A stretch of DNA of 64,000 nt from Janthinobacterium sp. 64 (lineage in GTDB: Bacteria > Pseudomonadota > Gammaproteobacteria > Burkholderiales > Burkholderiaceae_D), in NCBI RefSeq assembly GCF_002813325.1, contig NZ_PHUG01000002.1:62001-126000 (forward strand). Direction: 5' to 3'. Each line of letters begins with the position of its first letter. Positions within the stretch are counted from its first letter, which is position 1. Both the position numbers and the translations under genes were made by a program. The notes below the pieces were generated by a model. The model saw only the letters and a program-made list of their open reading frames with translations. It was not told the origin of the DNA and did not search any database. This document shows, piece by piece, positions 19,053 to 27,473 of this stretch.

Positions 19053-20513
19053 ATGAACATCCTCAATCACACGCCCTTCCCGGCCCAGGTGTTTGAGTCC
19101 ATTGACCACCATGGTCAGATGTTTTGGGTGGCGACATTGCGCCAGACACTTAGCTTCGCTTCGGGTCAGCCAGTATTTTCTGATCTGCAAGTACCACTAT
19201 GCGAACGGAACTCCCCCTTTTCGGACATTGCGCCTGGCAGCGTGCGTCAAGAGTCTGACTACTGCCCTGTCAAACCGCGTTGTGACGTTCTGGTCAATGC
19301 CACAGCGCATGCGCCAGGTACTGCGGAACTACCCAGTTTCCAAGTGAGACTGCGCGTCACAAGACCTGGCATCCCTTTGCCTTTGCCTGAACGTCCACGT
19401 GGACTCAGTCCACACATGTCACCACAGCCGGCAGAGCTGACTGCCTGGAAAAACGAGTTGGCTCGGCTCAGTACACTGGCCACGTCACGTGAAATACTGG
19501 TGAACAAAGTGCTGAGCATCACTGGCCGGCGGTATTTCGTCAAAAAGTCGCTGCTGGTGCGCGTTCTGCAAGCGATTATCTTCGTCGCCACACTAAGCCT
19601 GATTCGTCTCAATCCCTGGCGGTTGACATGTGCGGCGCCGTTTCGCGTTCTTCCCCTGCGCTATGAATATGCCTTTGGCGGCGAATGTCGGGTTGAGGCG
19701 GATAGGCCATTGGTGCGGCAGGTCCCTTCGCGCTACTGCCTTTCTGCGGAGCAGATGGCATCCCACCCCGCCAATATGACGGGCCGAGTGCCAGTTGCGC
19801 ATTCGATTTACGAGCGTAATCCGTTCGGTGTTGGCTACGCTGAAAAATGGTATCTGCGTGCCATGGGCCTCGAACAGGTGCCAGCGCCGCAAATCGAGGC
19901 CGCTGGCCGGCAGATGACAGCCGCACAGTTTTGGCGAAGCCATCGAAGCGGAAATTTCAGTCAGGAGGGACAGGGAGGGGTAACCGATCCGATCGGCCTG
20001 GGCGTACGGAGCAACACCCATCCTGCCAGGCGCATCTTCGCTGGCACGATCGACGAGGCGTTTATCGCTGGCACTGCTGCGCTGCCGGCTGATTTTGATG
20101 AAGCGTACTGGAACTGCGCACCGCAGGAGCAACAAATACCGTATCTGCGTGGTGACGAGCGATTTGAGCTGACCAACCTCTGTCCTGCCAATACAGCTGG
20201 CGCATTCAAAGATAAGCGTGGGAACACGGTTCTGCATTTGATGCTGCCTCAGCAATCGATATTCCTCTTGTTGCGCCAACTTGACGGTTCGCTCGCCACC
20301 CTGCCGCTGCAAGTCGATACAGTAATTATTGAGCCAGACAGTGGCGTGATCACACTGGTCTGGCGCGCGCGCTGGCCAAGGATGTCGGCAGTTGCTATTC
20401 GCACTTGCGAATTTCGTGCGCATCCAGGTGCCTGGCCTGGTGATTCCGGCGCTGCAACGTCCGGTCAGCGTGCTACGCAACGATCGAGACCCGAGAAGCG
20501 GGCTGTCGCATGA
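19053..20513 (+). CDS. DUF2169-family T6SS effector adaptor
   Basis: The 486-aa protein opens with 'MNILNHTPFPAQVFESIDHH' and contains 'RYEYAFGGEC' and 'YERNPFGVGY', hallmark segments of DUF2169 proteins. These are chaperone/adaptor proteins found between vgrG and PAAR-type effector genes in proteobacteria; they help load the effector onto the spike. The gene lies 6 bases after vgrG and overlaps the effector start by 4 bases (ATGA), so the three are translationally coupled. The C-terminal 40 residues are low-complexity and basic. A hydrophobic stretch near 168-185 is probably buried rather than a true membrane segment. Confidence 0.85.
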   Translation: MNILNHTPFPAQVFESIDHHGQMFWVATLRQTLSFASGQPVFSDLQVPLCERNSPFSDIAPGSVRQESDYCPVKPRCDVLVNATAHAPGTAELPSFQVRLRVTRPGIPLPLPERPRGLSPHMSPQPAELTAWKNELARLSTLATSREILVNKVLSITGRRYFVKKSLLVRVLQAIIFVATLSLIRLNPWRLTCAAPFRVLPLRYEYAFGGECRVEADRPLVRQVPSRYCLSAEQMASHPANMTGRVPVAHSIYERNPFGVGYAEKWYLRAMGLEQVPAPQIEAAGRQMTAAQFWRSHRSGNFSQEGQGGVTDPIGLGVRSNTHPARRIFAGTIDEAFIAGTAALPADFDEAYWNCAPQEQQIPYLRGDERFELTNLCPANTAGAFKDKRGNTVLHLMLPQQSIFLLLRQLDGSLATLPLQVDTVIIEPDSGVITLVWRARWPRMSAVAIRTCEFRAHPGAWPGDSGAATSGQRATQRSRPEKRAVA

Positions 20514-22054
20514 GCGCGCAGGAACCCGGGGCGATGGATTCTGCGCCATCACTGCCGCCTGGCATCTGGAGCTCGGGTGAGCATGAGAGCATGCTAGCGC
20601 AAGCGTTCCAAGCGATCGACGTCGAAGAATCATCTGCGGCACAGCGGGCGAGCGTGGCGCGCCCCGCCATACCCGGCGGCACCAACCGCATCGGCGCGCG
20701 CCGCGATGCCGGATTTAAAGCAATCAGTACGGCACCCTCGATCAATAAAACGCCGATTGGTCCATCCATGGTGCCGCTGCCGTATCCAACGGTTCAGGAT
20801 CTGTCCAATAGCGTGGGTGTTGCGCGATCCGTACGCTTCAACGGCGAGCCTGCGTATGTGCTGCACAGAAGTACCCAGCCCAAAGGCACTGGGGATGAGC
20901 CTGGTACCGGGAAAGGGGTGCGCTCGGGCACGGTTAACGGCGAGGTCAAACCCGTGGTGGGTAGTAGCACGGTGCGTGCCGAGGGGAAGTACATCGTGCG
21001 CGACGGCGACGCCTGCACCATGAACGGTGGAAACAATCCTGGTATTTACGTCACCTCACCAGCACCTGTCTGCCGCATCAGTAATGGCAAATTCATCGGC
21101 GAGAGCAACCCGCCGGTGCATGCAGAGACGCCAGCGGAGGAAAGCTGGTTCTCTAGCTGGTGGAAGAACACCAAACACGAACTCAATGAAGCTGTTGAGC
21201 ACCCTTGGGAGGCGTTGAAGGGAGCGGCCAAAGGCATAGCCAACATTCCCTCCTCCATCGGCGAGATGGTGATGAAGGGTGCCACTTTGCAGAGTGCCGG
21301 CGAAATGGAGCAGGCCGCCGCCATGCATAGCATGTTTGGCCAGACAGAGGCAGCGGAGCGGATGAGCGCAGGTGCCGAGCAGGTACGCCAGGGTGTCGAC
21401 GCTATTCATCTTCCGATGTTTGAGATGAGTAACGCCGCGCAAGCGGGCGGTGACAAGATCCTGACGGCGGCGACGTTGGTCGCTGGTGGCGTCGGCATCG
21501 CCAAGAGTGGGGTAAAAGGTTTAGCCGGGCTAAGTAAGAGCGCTGGCGTCGCCGATGCGGAAGCGGCCAAAATTATGGCAACGGGTGCCAAAGCAGCTCA
21601 AACGGAACAAGTACTCGCAAAAAGCGGTGTTGTCGCGGATGATCTTGTGGCGGTTCCTATCGCCACACCCGCTGGCAATGGGGTGAAAATTCTGCGCAAG
21701 ATCAAATCATTGCGTGAAAAATATCTCGGTAAGACTCCTGGTAAAGGGTCTCGCACCGGGCGCGAAGTACAAGAACGAATGCGTGCGGATGGTACCCTAC
21801 GTGATGATGCTTTTACTGGGCAGCCAGAGTTTCTTGCAAGCGATAATAAATGGTATGAACTACGATTTGCTGATATGGCGCATAAAGAAGATGCCGTGTC
21901 GTGGTGGAATCGCTTAGGGCGACAATACGGCGCTAAGGCGCCTGAGGTCAGGACCTGGATGCTAGACTCAAAAAATTATGTACTCGACCTAAATTCACTC
22001 AACCGATCAGCAGGCGCCAAGTTAAAAGTAGGTTATCTACCACCACTGAAATAG
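20510..22054 (+). CDS. PAAR-like (DUF4150) T6SS effector with C-terminal HNH/ENDO VII-type nuclease toxin
   Basis: The 514-aa protein is a modular polymorphic toxin. Residues about 80-190 are a PAAR-like DUF4150 domain ('MVPLPYPTVQDLSNSVGVAR' ... 'DGDACTMNGGNNPG') that tips VgrG. A helical linker with a hydrophobic Ala/Gly segment (about 305-360) follows. The last 108 residues form the toxin: 'KGSRTGREVQERMRADGTL', 'KWYELRFADMAHKEDAVSWW' (His458), 'VRTWMLDSKNYVL' and 'NRSAGAKL'. The order Met-Gly/Ala-His-Lys ... Asp-Ser-x-Asn-Tyr ... Asn-Arg-Ser matches HNH/ENDO VII-superfamily toxins of the GH-E type, here with Ala in place of Gly before His. DNA cleavage is inferred. Two helical immunity candidates follow at once. 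Confidence 0.8.
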   Translation: MSAQEPGAMDSAPSLPPGIWSSGEHESMLAQAFQAIDVEESSAAQRASVARPAIPGGTNRIGARRDAGFKAISTAPSINKTPIGPSMVPLPYPTVQDLSNSVGVARSVRFNGEPAYVLHRSTQPKGTGDEPGTGKGVRSGTVNGEVKPVVGSSTVRAEGKYIVRDGDACTMNGGNNPGIYVTSPAPVCRISNGKFIGESNPPVHAETPAEESWFSSWWKNTKHELNEAVEHPWEALKGAAKGIANIPSSIGEMVMKGATLQSAGEMEQAAAMHSMFGQTEAAERMSAGAEQVRQGVDAIHLPMFEMSNAAQAGGDKILTAATLVAGGVGIAKSGVKGLAGLSKSAGVADAEAAKIMATGAKAAQTEQVLAKSGVVADDLVAVPIATPAGNGVKILRKIKSLREKYLGKTPGKGSRTGREVQERMRADGTLRDDAFTGQPEFLASDNKWYELRFADMAHKEDAVSWWNRLGRQYGAKAPEVRTWMLDSKNYVLDLNSLNRSAGAKLKVGYLPPLK

Positions 22055-22071
22055 AAAGGCAGGGAAAATAC

Positions 22072-22503
22072 ATGATTCCTCTTGCTACTGAAAAAATGTC
22101 TAAGATGCAAGAAATTGGCCGGCAAGCACGAGCTGAAATCGCTGCCGGCAATCCCGATGCCGCACAAGCGCTGCTTGAAAAAGCATGGCAATTGATCCCT
22201 CTTCCACGTGCGCAATGTCATGACAGTGTATCGCTTGCGCGCGGTGCACTACGATTAATGGCATTTTCTGGCAAGCCTTCACTCGCACTGCGATGGATCA
22301 GTGAACTCGAAAATTTACCCGTATCTGACCTTGATCCAGGGCCTGACTTTCTCCAAGGGGTCACGTATTATGAACTCTGTGACCTGCGTCGGGCGTATGA
22401 ACACTTCCAGCGCTCGTTTACGATGTCAAAAGGTAGATGTTTTGTAGATGAAGATCCCAAATATTTGGCATTTTATAGAGAACACGCGGCAAAAGGAAAA
22501 TGA
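22072..22503 (+). CDS. Helical-repeat protein, candidate immunity protein
   Basis: The 143-aa protein has TPR-like helical pairs: 'ARAEIAAGNPDAAQALLEKA' followed by 'YYELCDLRRAYEHFQRSF'. It starts 17 bases after the nuclease effector, with GGCAGGGAAAA as ribosome site, and has no signal peptide. Position directly after a C-terminal toxin, small size and acidic character fit a cytoplasmic immunity protein that blocks the toxin in the producer. Small TPR-like proteins could instead be effector chaperones. It resembles the next gene in architecture and length (also 143 aa), suggesting an old duplication. The function is inferred from context. Confidence 0.6.
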   Translation: MIPLATEKMSKMQEIGRQARAEIAAGNPDAAQALLEKAWQLIPLPRAQCHDSVSLARGALRLMAFSGKPSLALRWISELENLPVSDLDPGPDFLQGVTYYELCDLRRAYEHFQRSFTMSKGRCFVDEDPKYLAFYREHAAKGK

Positions 22504-22935
22504 ATGGACTTACCTTCCAATGTAAGCAAGCAGATCAATTTGCTATCAGAAATGGGCAATGACCTGGCCGATCAGGGAGAATTCTCCCAAGCAGCGGAGA
22601 GATGGACGCAGGCCCTTGATCTGCTCCCTCCGCCGCAGGCTGACTGGGAAACGTATACCTGGCTGAAGGCCTCGATTGGCGATGCGCTCTATCAACTTGC
22701 GGACTTTTCTGCGGCGCGCGAGGCATTGTTCGATGCGCTCAATGGCCCTGACGGCCAGGAGAACCCGTTTGTGCATTATCGCCTTGGACAGACGGAACTG
22801 GCCTTGAAAAACGAAGAGGCAGGCATTTCAGAGTTGCTCAAGGCGTACATGCTCGACGGTGAGGAAATCTTTACCGAAGAAGAGGATGGGCACATTTTTT
22901 TGCAAAAACTTCGGGATGCCGGGCTGGCCAGCTAG
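22504..22935 (+). CDS. TPR-like protein, second candidate immunity protein
   Basis: The 143-aa protein starts immediately after the stop of the preceding gene, with AAAGGAAAA as Shine-Dalgarno. Clear TPR-type helices are seen: 'MGNDLADQGEFSQAAERWTQ', 'ASIGDALYQLADFSAAREAL' and 'FVHYRLGQTELALKNEEAGI'. It is very acidic at the C-terminus (EEIFTEEEDGH), a feature common in proteins that mimic DNA when they bind nuclease toxins. With its neighbour it forms a tandem pair of equal length. It may protect against the same toxin or against a related toxin from competitors. The role is inferred from position. Confidence 0.6.
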   Translation: MDLPSNVSKQINLLSEMGNDLADQGEFSQAAERWTQALDLLPPPQADWETYTWLKASIGDALYQLADFSAAREALFDALNGPDGQENPFVHYRLGQTELALKNEEAGISELLKAYMLDGEEIFTEEEDGHIFLQKLRDAGLAS

Positions 22936-22965
22936 CAAACATGGTGGATTGTGTCGAGGTGCTCA

Positions 22966-23097
22966 ATGCGTAAAATTCTCATGATCGTCGTCGTCATCCT
23001 ACTCGCGAGTATCGCGGGATTGTTGGCGATGGACCGCTACGACAAGCATGTGGACAAAAAAAGACAAAAGGCGTTCAACGAGAAGTTTTTGAAATAA
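22966..23097 (+). CDS. Small single-pass membrane protein (43 aa)
   Basis: The short frame begins 'MRKILMIVVVILLASIAGLL', one N-terminal transmembrane helix, and ends in a highly charged tail ('DRYDKHVDKKRQKAFNEKF'). GAGGTGC upstream can serve as a weak ribosome site. It lies 30 bases after the immunity candidates on the same strand and may belong to the same transcript. The clear hydrophobic-then-charged pattern and the clean stop support a real gene; function is unknown. Confidence 0.45.
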   Translation: MRKILMIVVVILLASIAGLLAMDRYDKHVDKKRQKAFNEKFLK

Positions 23098-23212
23098 CAA
23101 ATCGGCGCGATCTGGGATGTAGCCATGATCGATGAACTTCCGCCAGATCAGCTCCAAGGCCGCAAGACCGCACAGAAAATTTCAGGCCAAACCTCCGCGG
23201 AATCCGACAAGA

Positions 23213-23659
23213 TCAGCGCTGCCCTAACTCGTCTCTTAGTTCCTGTAACGAAGCATACTGGCAGTACCGGCCCTTCGTAAGGTAGTCTCTGGCACGAGGG
23301 TCCCCAGCGCGCACGGCTTCTTGAATGGCAAGGTATGTCGCTAATGCCCATTTTTGGTTGGCTTCGGATTCATACTTCCACACGCGCGCCCAAGCATTGG
23401 GATCGACGCCGTCGGAAAGTTGAGTGAATCGTTGCCAAGGATCAGCCACTTTTTCAGCGTGCAGTATCTTCTGCTCATATTCTCTATCCGACGATGATGA
23501 GTGTGACCAATACCACGCAGAACCCAAAAGCCCAAAAAGAAAAAGAGGAAAACCAATATTACGAGCGACGTTTTTGAGTTTCAACCGGTACCATTCGCGT
23601 AGAAGGCCTAATCTTTCCTTGACTAGTCTGTTCAAGGGCCGAGTAGAATCGCTTTGCAT
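23213..23659 (-). CDS. Hypothetical single-pass membrane protein
   Basis: The 148-aa protein has a basic N-terminal 30 residues, one transmembrane helix (about 36-52, 'IGFPLFLFGLLGSAWYW'), then a soluble helical domain rich in Trp, Ala and Glu ('DPWQRFTQLSDGVDPNAWAR'). The orientation predicts an external or periplasmic C-terminal domain. It is convergent with the T6SS module and is not obviously part of it. I recognise no family. Confidence 0.5.
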   Translation of the reverse strand: MQSDSTRPLNRLVKERLGLLREWYRLKLKNVARNIGFPLFLFGLLGSAWYWSHSSSSDREYEQKILHAEKVADPWQRFTQLSDGVDPNAWARVWKYESEANQKWALATYLAIQEAVRAGDPRARDYLTKGRYCQYASLQELRDELGQR

Positions 23660-24050
23660 GATTTTGCCTCCTCTTCATCGTTGGCGAATCGTTTGGCAAC
23701 CTGGCACGGCAGCGGTACAGCAAGTTTTTGACTGCTACTCGCTCAAAAAGTTTCTGCAAAATGTGCCGTTGCATGCTCCTCTCCATTGATATTTAACAAA
23801 CGTTGCCGGACGATTGAAGCCCATGCTAAGGATAAATCTTGGCGTCACCGCTGTTAGATAATAGCAAGTCAAGGGAAGATTTTACAGAAGTGGCGATCTA
23901 GCGCAATTTCCTGAAATTAAGAATGGGGGCGCAGAAAATGTATGCGAGGAAAATCCAATTTTTCGGATTGATAAATATTCAGACCATCGAGCCAAGAGTA
24001 TCGCTCACCTTGGAAGTGAGAAATATTACTGCCCAGAATAGGGAGATACT
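23660..24050. other. Intergenic region without recognisable gene
   Basis: About 390 bases between a minus-strand and a plus-strand gene. It should contain both promoters. Composition becomes more AT-rich toward the plus-strand lipoprotein gene. I see no repeat, terminator or RNA structure that I can support. Confidence 0.4.
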
Positions 24051-24608
24051 GTGAAATTCATGAATATTGCAGCGATTGGATTCATCGCAATGAATATCTC
24101 TGCTTGCACCGGCTTTGATCCATCACTCAATGGTTTATTAAATATCGATACCAATATAGCTATGCCTTCCCAAGTGCGCCCAGGTAATTTATATCCCGAT
24201 AAAATTTCAGCCACCACCTACTCCAAAGAATCGGGATGCACGGTACTGCCGATTCATAAAAGTAGCGTCGACGTTGATACACTTTATGGACGCGCAATGG
24301 CCCGTTTCGGCTTTAAGTCACTTGAACAGATCACGTTTTACCGCAAAATGGTTGATCGAACTTACCTGGTTGATCAGGGATACAAGCATGAAAAGCAAAG
24401 CGGCGCTTTTTACCATTTAGCTCAAACTGTCTCGTCGGGTATATCTGGAAAATCAGGGGCAATGTGGCTCGAGCTGACATTTTCTAAAAATGGTTCTGGC
24501 AGTGACGTTACTGCCGAATTTTGCATTGATGCAGGTGATCCAGTCATGTCCAGCAACAATATCCGCCAACAAATAAGCGCTCGAATCCAAGAGATCTTCG
24601 GCACATGA
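24051..24608 (+). CDS. Hypothetical lipoprotein
   Basis: The 185-aa protein has an N-terminal signal and lipobox ('FIAMNISAC', Cys at residue 19), followed by a mature part with no membrane segment. The mature domain contains a pattern of strands and helices ('DTLYGRAMARFGFKSLEQIT', 'GAMWLELTFSKNGSGSDVTA') of a type seen in small uncharacterised betaproteobacterial lipoproteins. GGGAGATACT upstream is a good ribosome site. The coding region is less GC-rich than the neighbours. Confidence 0.65.
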   Translation: MKFMNIAAIGFIAMNISACTGFDPSLNGLLNIDTNIAMPSQVRPGNLYPDKISATTYSKESGCTVLPIHKSSVDVDTLYGRAMARFGFKSLEQITFYRKMVDRTYLVDQGYKHEKQSGAFYHLAQTVSSGISGKSGAMWLELTFSKNGSGSDVTAEFCIDAGDPVMSSNNIRQQISARIQEIFGT

Positions 24609-24852
24609 CAAGGTGGCAGCAGCGCGGGCCTCGCACACACGCCCGTTCCAGGCCTATGTATATCACTCGGTGATGGTAGTGGACACGTGAATCCGCATTT
24701 GCTATTTGAGTTTTGTTAGCGGCCAGAAGTAAATAGAAGCATTATCATTGCATCATCCGCCACTCTTATACAGCCAGTACTCTTGTTCTCCCGCAAAGCT
24801 ACTTGTCCTGTCGGGAGTTAGGATGAGGCCAATCGTCTCCTGAAAGTGGAAA

Positions 24853-25140
24853 ATGAGAAGGCTGTGCTTGCAGGCGTTCGTCATCATTGCATCAGGATGC
24901 ACGGCCAGCGGGGATCGTGCGCCGGATGATTTGATTGGCCAGAACACCTTCGCCGTCGCTGCCCGCTACGGCACGCCCGGCAGCTATCGACATGAAGATG
25001 ATCTTTTGCAGCTCAACTATGGGAGCGAGGCGGCTGGCTGCCGGATCATGATGTTGGTGGACCAAGCGCAGAGGGTCGTGGGCTGTGCCAGCACTGGCGC
25101 AAGGTGCGCGCAGCTATCTTACAAGCCGACTATACCTTGA
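24853..25140 (+). CDS. Small lipoprotein
   Basis: The 95-aa protein has a signal ending in a lipobox ('VIIASGC', Cys16). The mature part, 'FAVAARYGTPGSYRHEDDLL' then 'LNYGSEAAGCRIMMLVD', resembles small lipoproteins with a BamE/SmpA-like fold, in which a short helix (gene-start 'ARYG.P' type) is followed by a beta-hairpin. That resemblance is weak. Four Cys in the mature region could form disulfides in the periplasm. Two in-frame starts are close together; the first gives the best signal peptide. Confidence 0.55.
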   Translation: MRRLCLQAFVIIASGCTASGDRAPDDLIGQNTFAVAARYGTPGSYRHEDDLLQLNYGSEAAGCRIMMLVDQAQRVVGCASTGARCAQLSYKPTIP

Positions 25141-25202
25141 TTTATCCTGCTTCATGGCCGCTATTGCTGGAGGATCTCAATCCAGTTGTGTTACCTAATG
25201 GT

Positions 25203-25457
25203 TTACAACAGCAGGTCTGCGGAACTCACTTCATGCTTGTATTTGTGGGCGAGCCGATATGCCAGGCGAGCTGTAGCTAACAAATCAAGTTCCTGCGCGC
25301 CAACGCGCCGGGGGAAGGCCTGAACTTCTGGCCAATTTCGCAGTCCTACAAGCGAAGCGCTGAGGTCCAGCGCCTGGCCGTGCCCTATTTCGATAGCGGA
25401 GTCTTCTAAAAGGGCGCGCAGACAACCGGCCAACTGCTTGAGTTGTTGAGTATCCAT
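25203..25457 (-). CDS. Small conserved hypothetical protein (84 aa)
   Basis: The start is placed at the ATG of 'MDTQQLKQLAGCLRALLEDS', because GGAGAAACC lies directly upstream; a longer frame adds 11 residues without a ribosome site. The 'LKQLAGCLRALL...IGHGQALDLSASLVGLRNWPEV' pattern resembles a short helical domain in proteobacterial proteins, in which a helix pair is followed by 'ALEL.A...GF.DW'. Function is unknown. It is transcribed away from the next pair of genes. Confidence 0.5.
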   Translation of the reverse strand: MDTQQLKQLAGCLRALLEDSAIEIGHGQALDLSASLVGLRNWPEVQAFPRRVGAQELDLLATARLAYRLAHKYKHEVSSADLLL

Positions 25458-25723
25458 GGTTTCTCCACGGGCGGTGTTTCCGGTGCACACTTTGCGGACC
25501 GCCCATAGGTAAAAACCACGATATGGAAGGGTTCTGGATATTCCCCGTCTTCATCGTACCCTTTCGGCGCGTGCGGCAGGCCACGGTAGCCAGCAATCAT
25601 TACATCCCTGACATGATCGCCCGGCCAAGTTCTGTGTAGCCCAGAGGCCCCCCACTCCTCCCGGCTGTAATTGTGCTTCCCAAATATTGACTGGACGCGT
25701 GCCGATCTCAGTACAATGCCTCG

Positions 25724-26500
25724 ATGAATCCGAACGATCCCTTCGACCGCGACAACTTGACCCCTGCAGAAACCCTTCTTGCCGGGCAGAAGATTGCCCG
25801 CGACTATTTTCAGGGCGAGCTGTATCAACGCGATGGCGTTTCCCGCCTCGAGGGGATCACGATCGATCAACTCGACGGCCCCAGGTTGGACCTCGACGAA
25901 TCTGAGACCGGCAGGCTGTTCATGATCCCGGATGGCTCCATTGTGTGGGCGCTCGAAGCAAGGGAGCACGGCGAGGCGCCTGCCGGCTTGGAGGTCGTGT
26001 CGAACAACCTCTTCATGGCCGAAGACGAGAAAACCAGTGTCATCGCCTACAGGGATGACGAGGGTGCATCCCTGCGCGTCGACGCGCTCTATATCCGCCG
26101 ACTGATACTCGCCGTCGACGCGCCTGAACGCATGGCCACGGTTGCATTCGGCCTGATGGCTATTTCGGCTTACCGGCTAGGCTTTGGCCACATTTCGCTT
26201 TTCGCAGCTGGAAACGGACCGATCGACCCAGACGACCCGGACGGTTTCGTTGGATTCGCTGTATGGCCGAAATTCGGGTTTGACGCGCCACTCGAACCTG
26301 CCGAACTAAACATGGCACCATCCGAGCCCCTGCGTGCTTGCCGGACTATCCAGGAGGTTATTGCTGTGGACCAAAACTGGTGGAATGTACACGGCCGGGG
26401 CCGGGATATGCGCTTCGACTTGAGCGCCGACAGTCGAAGTTGGGCGATTCTGCTAAACTACCTGTATCAATCACTCCCTCTACCGGAGATTGAATCATGA
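25724..26500 (+). CDS. Hypothetical protein, first gene of a two-gene unit
   Basis: The 258-aa protein is soluble and acidic, without a signal peptide. Visible features are 'MIPDGSIVWALEAREHG', 'APERMATVAFGLMAISAYRL' and a Trp-containing region near 'AVDQNWWNVHGRGRDMRFDL'. I recognise no family. The last four bases (ATGA) overlap the start of a small basic protein gene, and a terminator follows that gene, so the two form a compact operon. A toxin-antitoxin or effector-immunity pair is one possible reading, but no catalytic motif supports it. Confidence 0.6.
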   Translation: MNPNDPFDRDNLTPAETLLAGQKIARDYFQGELYQRDGVSRLEGITIDQLDGPRLDLDESETGRLFMIPDGSIVWALEAREHGEAPAGLEVVSNNLFMAEDEKTSVIAYRDDEGASLRVDALYIRRLILAVDAPERMATVAFGLMAISAYRLGFGHISLFAAGNGPIDPDDPDGFVGFAVWPKFGFDAPLEPAELNMAPSEPLRACRTIQEVIAVDQNWWNVHGRGRDMRFDLSADSRSWAILLNYLYQSLPLPEIES

Positions 26501-26742
26501 CCGCCTTGAAGAAAACGCCTCCGCCCCAGAACAGTGCCTACAAATTGGCAGCGGCCGCTCGCCGCGCCAAGGTTGCTTCCATGAGTGCGCCGATCATTGG
26601 TGAAGTCAAGCCATCCCAGGGCCGGATCCGGGTCACGCTGGGTGGCAAAGCCATCAGCCGGGATGCCCGTTCGGGCTTGTTCGGACCGTCTTCGATCGAC
26701 ATTCCGGAATTTTCCAGCGTCCGGAAGCCCAAGTCAGCATAA
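26497..26742 (+). CDS. Small basic hypothetical protein, translationally coupled
   Basis: The 81-aa protein is rich in Lys, Arg, Ser and Pro, with an Ala-rich helix ('YKLAAAARRAKVASM') and a short beta-type segment ('PSQGRIRVTLGGKAISRDA'). Its start overlaps the previous stop by four bases, which usually means equal or linked expression of the two products. It ends just before a rho-independent terminator. No family is recognised. Confidence 0.6.
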   Translation: MTALKKTPPPQNSAYKLAAAARRAKVASMSAPIIGEVKPSQGRIRVTLGGKAISRDARSGLFGPSSIDIPEFSSVRKPKSA

Positions 26743-26744
26743 GG

Positions 26745-26769
26745 AAGCGGCCAGTGGCCGCTTATTTTT
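26745..26769 (+). terminator. Rho-independent terminator of the two-gene unit
   Basis: The symmetric AAGCGGCCA-G-TGGCCGCTT can pair with a 5-base loop after opening the central bases, and is followed by ATTTTT. It lies two bases after the stop codon of the small basic protein gene. Confidence 0.75.
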
Positions 26770-27139
26770 CGCGCGCGAAACTCCTCCGGCAGCGCACAAC
26801 CGCCATACTCCAAGGCGGCCAAGGATCCAAGGAAGCCAAATAGCGACGCTCGCTGCCGCGCAGACAACTCCTCCTAGGAGGAGGAGTATCGTCTTCCCGA
26901 ACAAGCTCAACATATAGCCGATCCAGTACTTCTGTATACCAGCCAGATAGGTCACTTCGTCCCTGGCGTTCCAGTTTTTTTCGCTGCCATATTTTTAATA
27001 TCCTCCGCTTGCGCCGTTTCGCCGGCGCACATCCATTCTGGCATCACGACACGATGCATGTGCACTTGCATCGTTCGGACTTTAGTGTGCCAAAAGCCCG
27101 CTGGCGTGGTTGCACCGGGTTTCGTGCTCGCGATGTATG

Positions 27140-27380
27140 AATCGCCACCAGTAACTTAGACTCTCCTCATCCATGGTTTTCGGACGATGAACAACCGATG
27201 GATCGTATTAGGGCCCTGAGTGTCTTGCCAGGCGCCTGGCCTGCGATCTCGTCGCTGCCTGATCCAACGGCGAGATCGGGTCTGACCTGTCTATCTCCTC
27301 TGCCCTGTAGCGACTCCTGCCGCGCACAAGCAAACCATGCTTGAGCTTCGACGGGTCACCTTGACCCTTTCGCGCCATCG
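27140..27380 (+). repeat. Dispersed repeat copy R2 (short form)
   Basis: It shares the left block with the other copies: 'AGTAACTTAGACTCTCC', 'CCGATGGATCGTATTAGG', 'CTGCCTGATCCAACG', 'CTGACCTGTCTATCTCC'. Similarity stops after the 'GACTCCTGCCGCGC' block, so the IS3-like tail present in R1, R4 and R5 is missing. It lies about 65 bases upstream of the SOS operon's LexA box and in the same orientation as all other copies. Confidence 0.65.
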
Positions 27381-27446
27381 CATCTGTCAATTTTGACAAT
27401 TCAAGAAATTCATGGACCTTGCAGTTTTTGACGTCCTCAGCATATA

Positions 27447-27462
27447 CTGTATTTATATACAG
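27447..27462 (+). promoter_or_regulatory. LexA (SOS) box
   Basis: CTGTATTTATATACAG is a perfect CTGT-N8-ACAG LexA-type operator. It lies 11 bases before the first ATG of imuA, as expected for damage-inducible control of the imuA-imuB-dnaE2 operon. Confidence 0.9.
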
Positions 27463-27473
27463 TATTTTTGAGA

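Noticed and set aside
25406..25690. Minus-strand coding-like stretch with 'HVRDVMIAGYRGLPHAPKGY' and 'EYPEPFHIVVFTYGRSAKC'
   Set aside because: It reads like real protein but has no start codon before it runs into the opposite-strand gene at 25724, and overlaps the small gene at 25203-25457. It may be the relic of a truncated gene; not secure enough to call.
27090..27175. On the minus strand, repeat R2 has an ATG followed by MDEESLSYWWRF, recalling the start of IS200-type transposases
   Set aside because: Other copies have stops in this stretch and no IS200 catalytic region is present. Alignment of the right part of the family with an IS3 transposase gene on the plus strand explains the repeat better.
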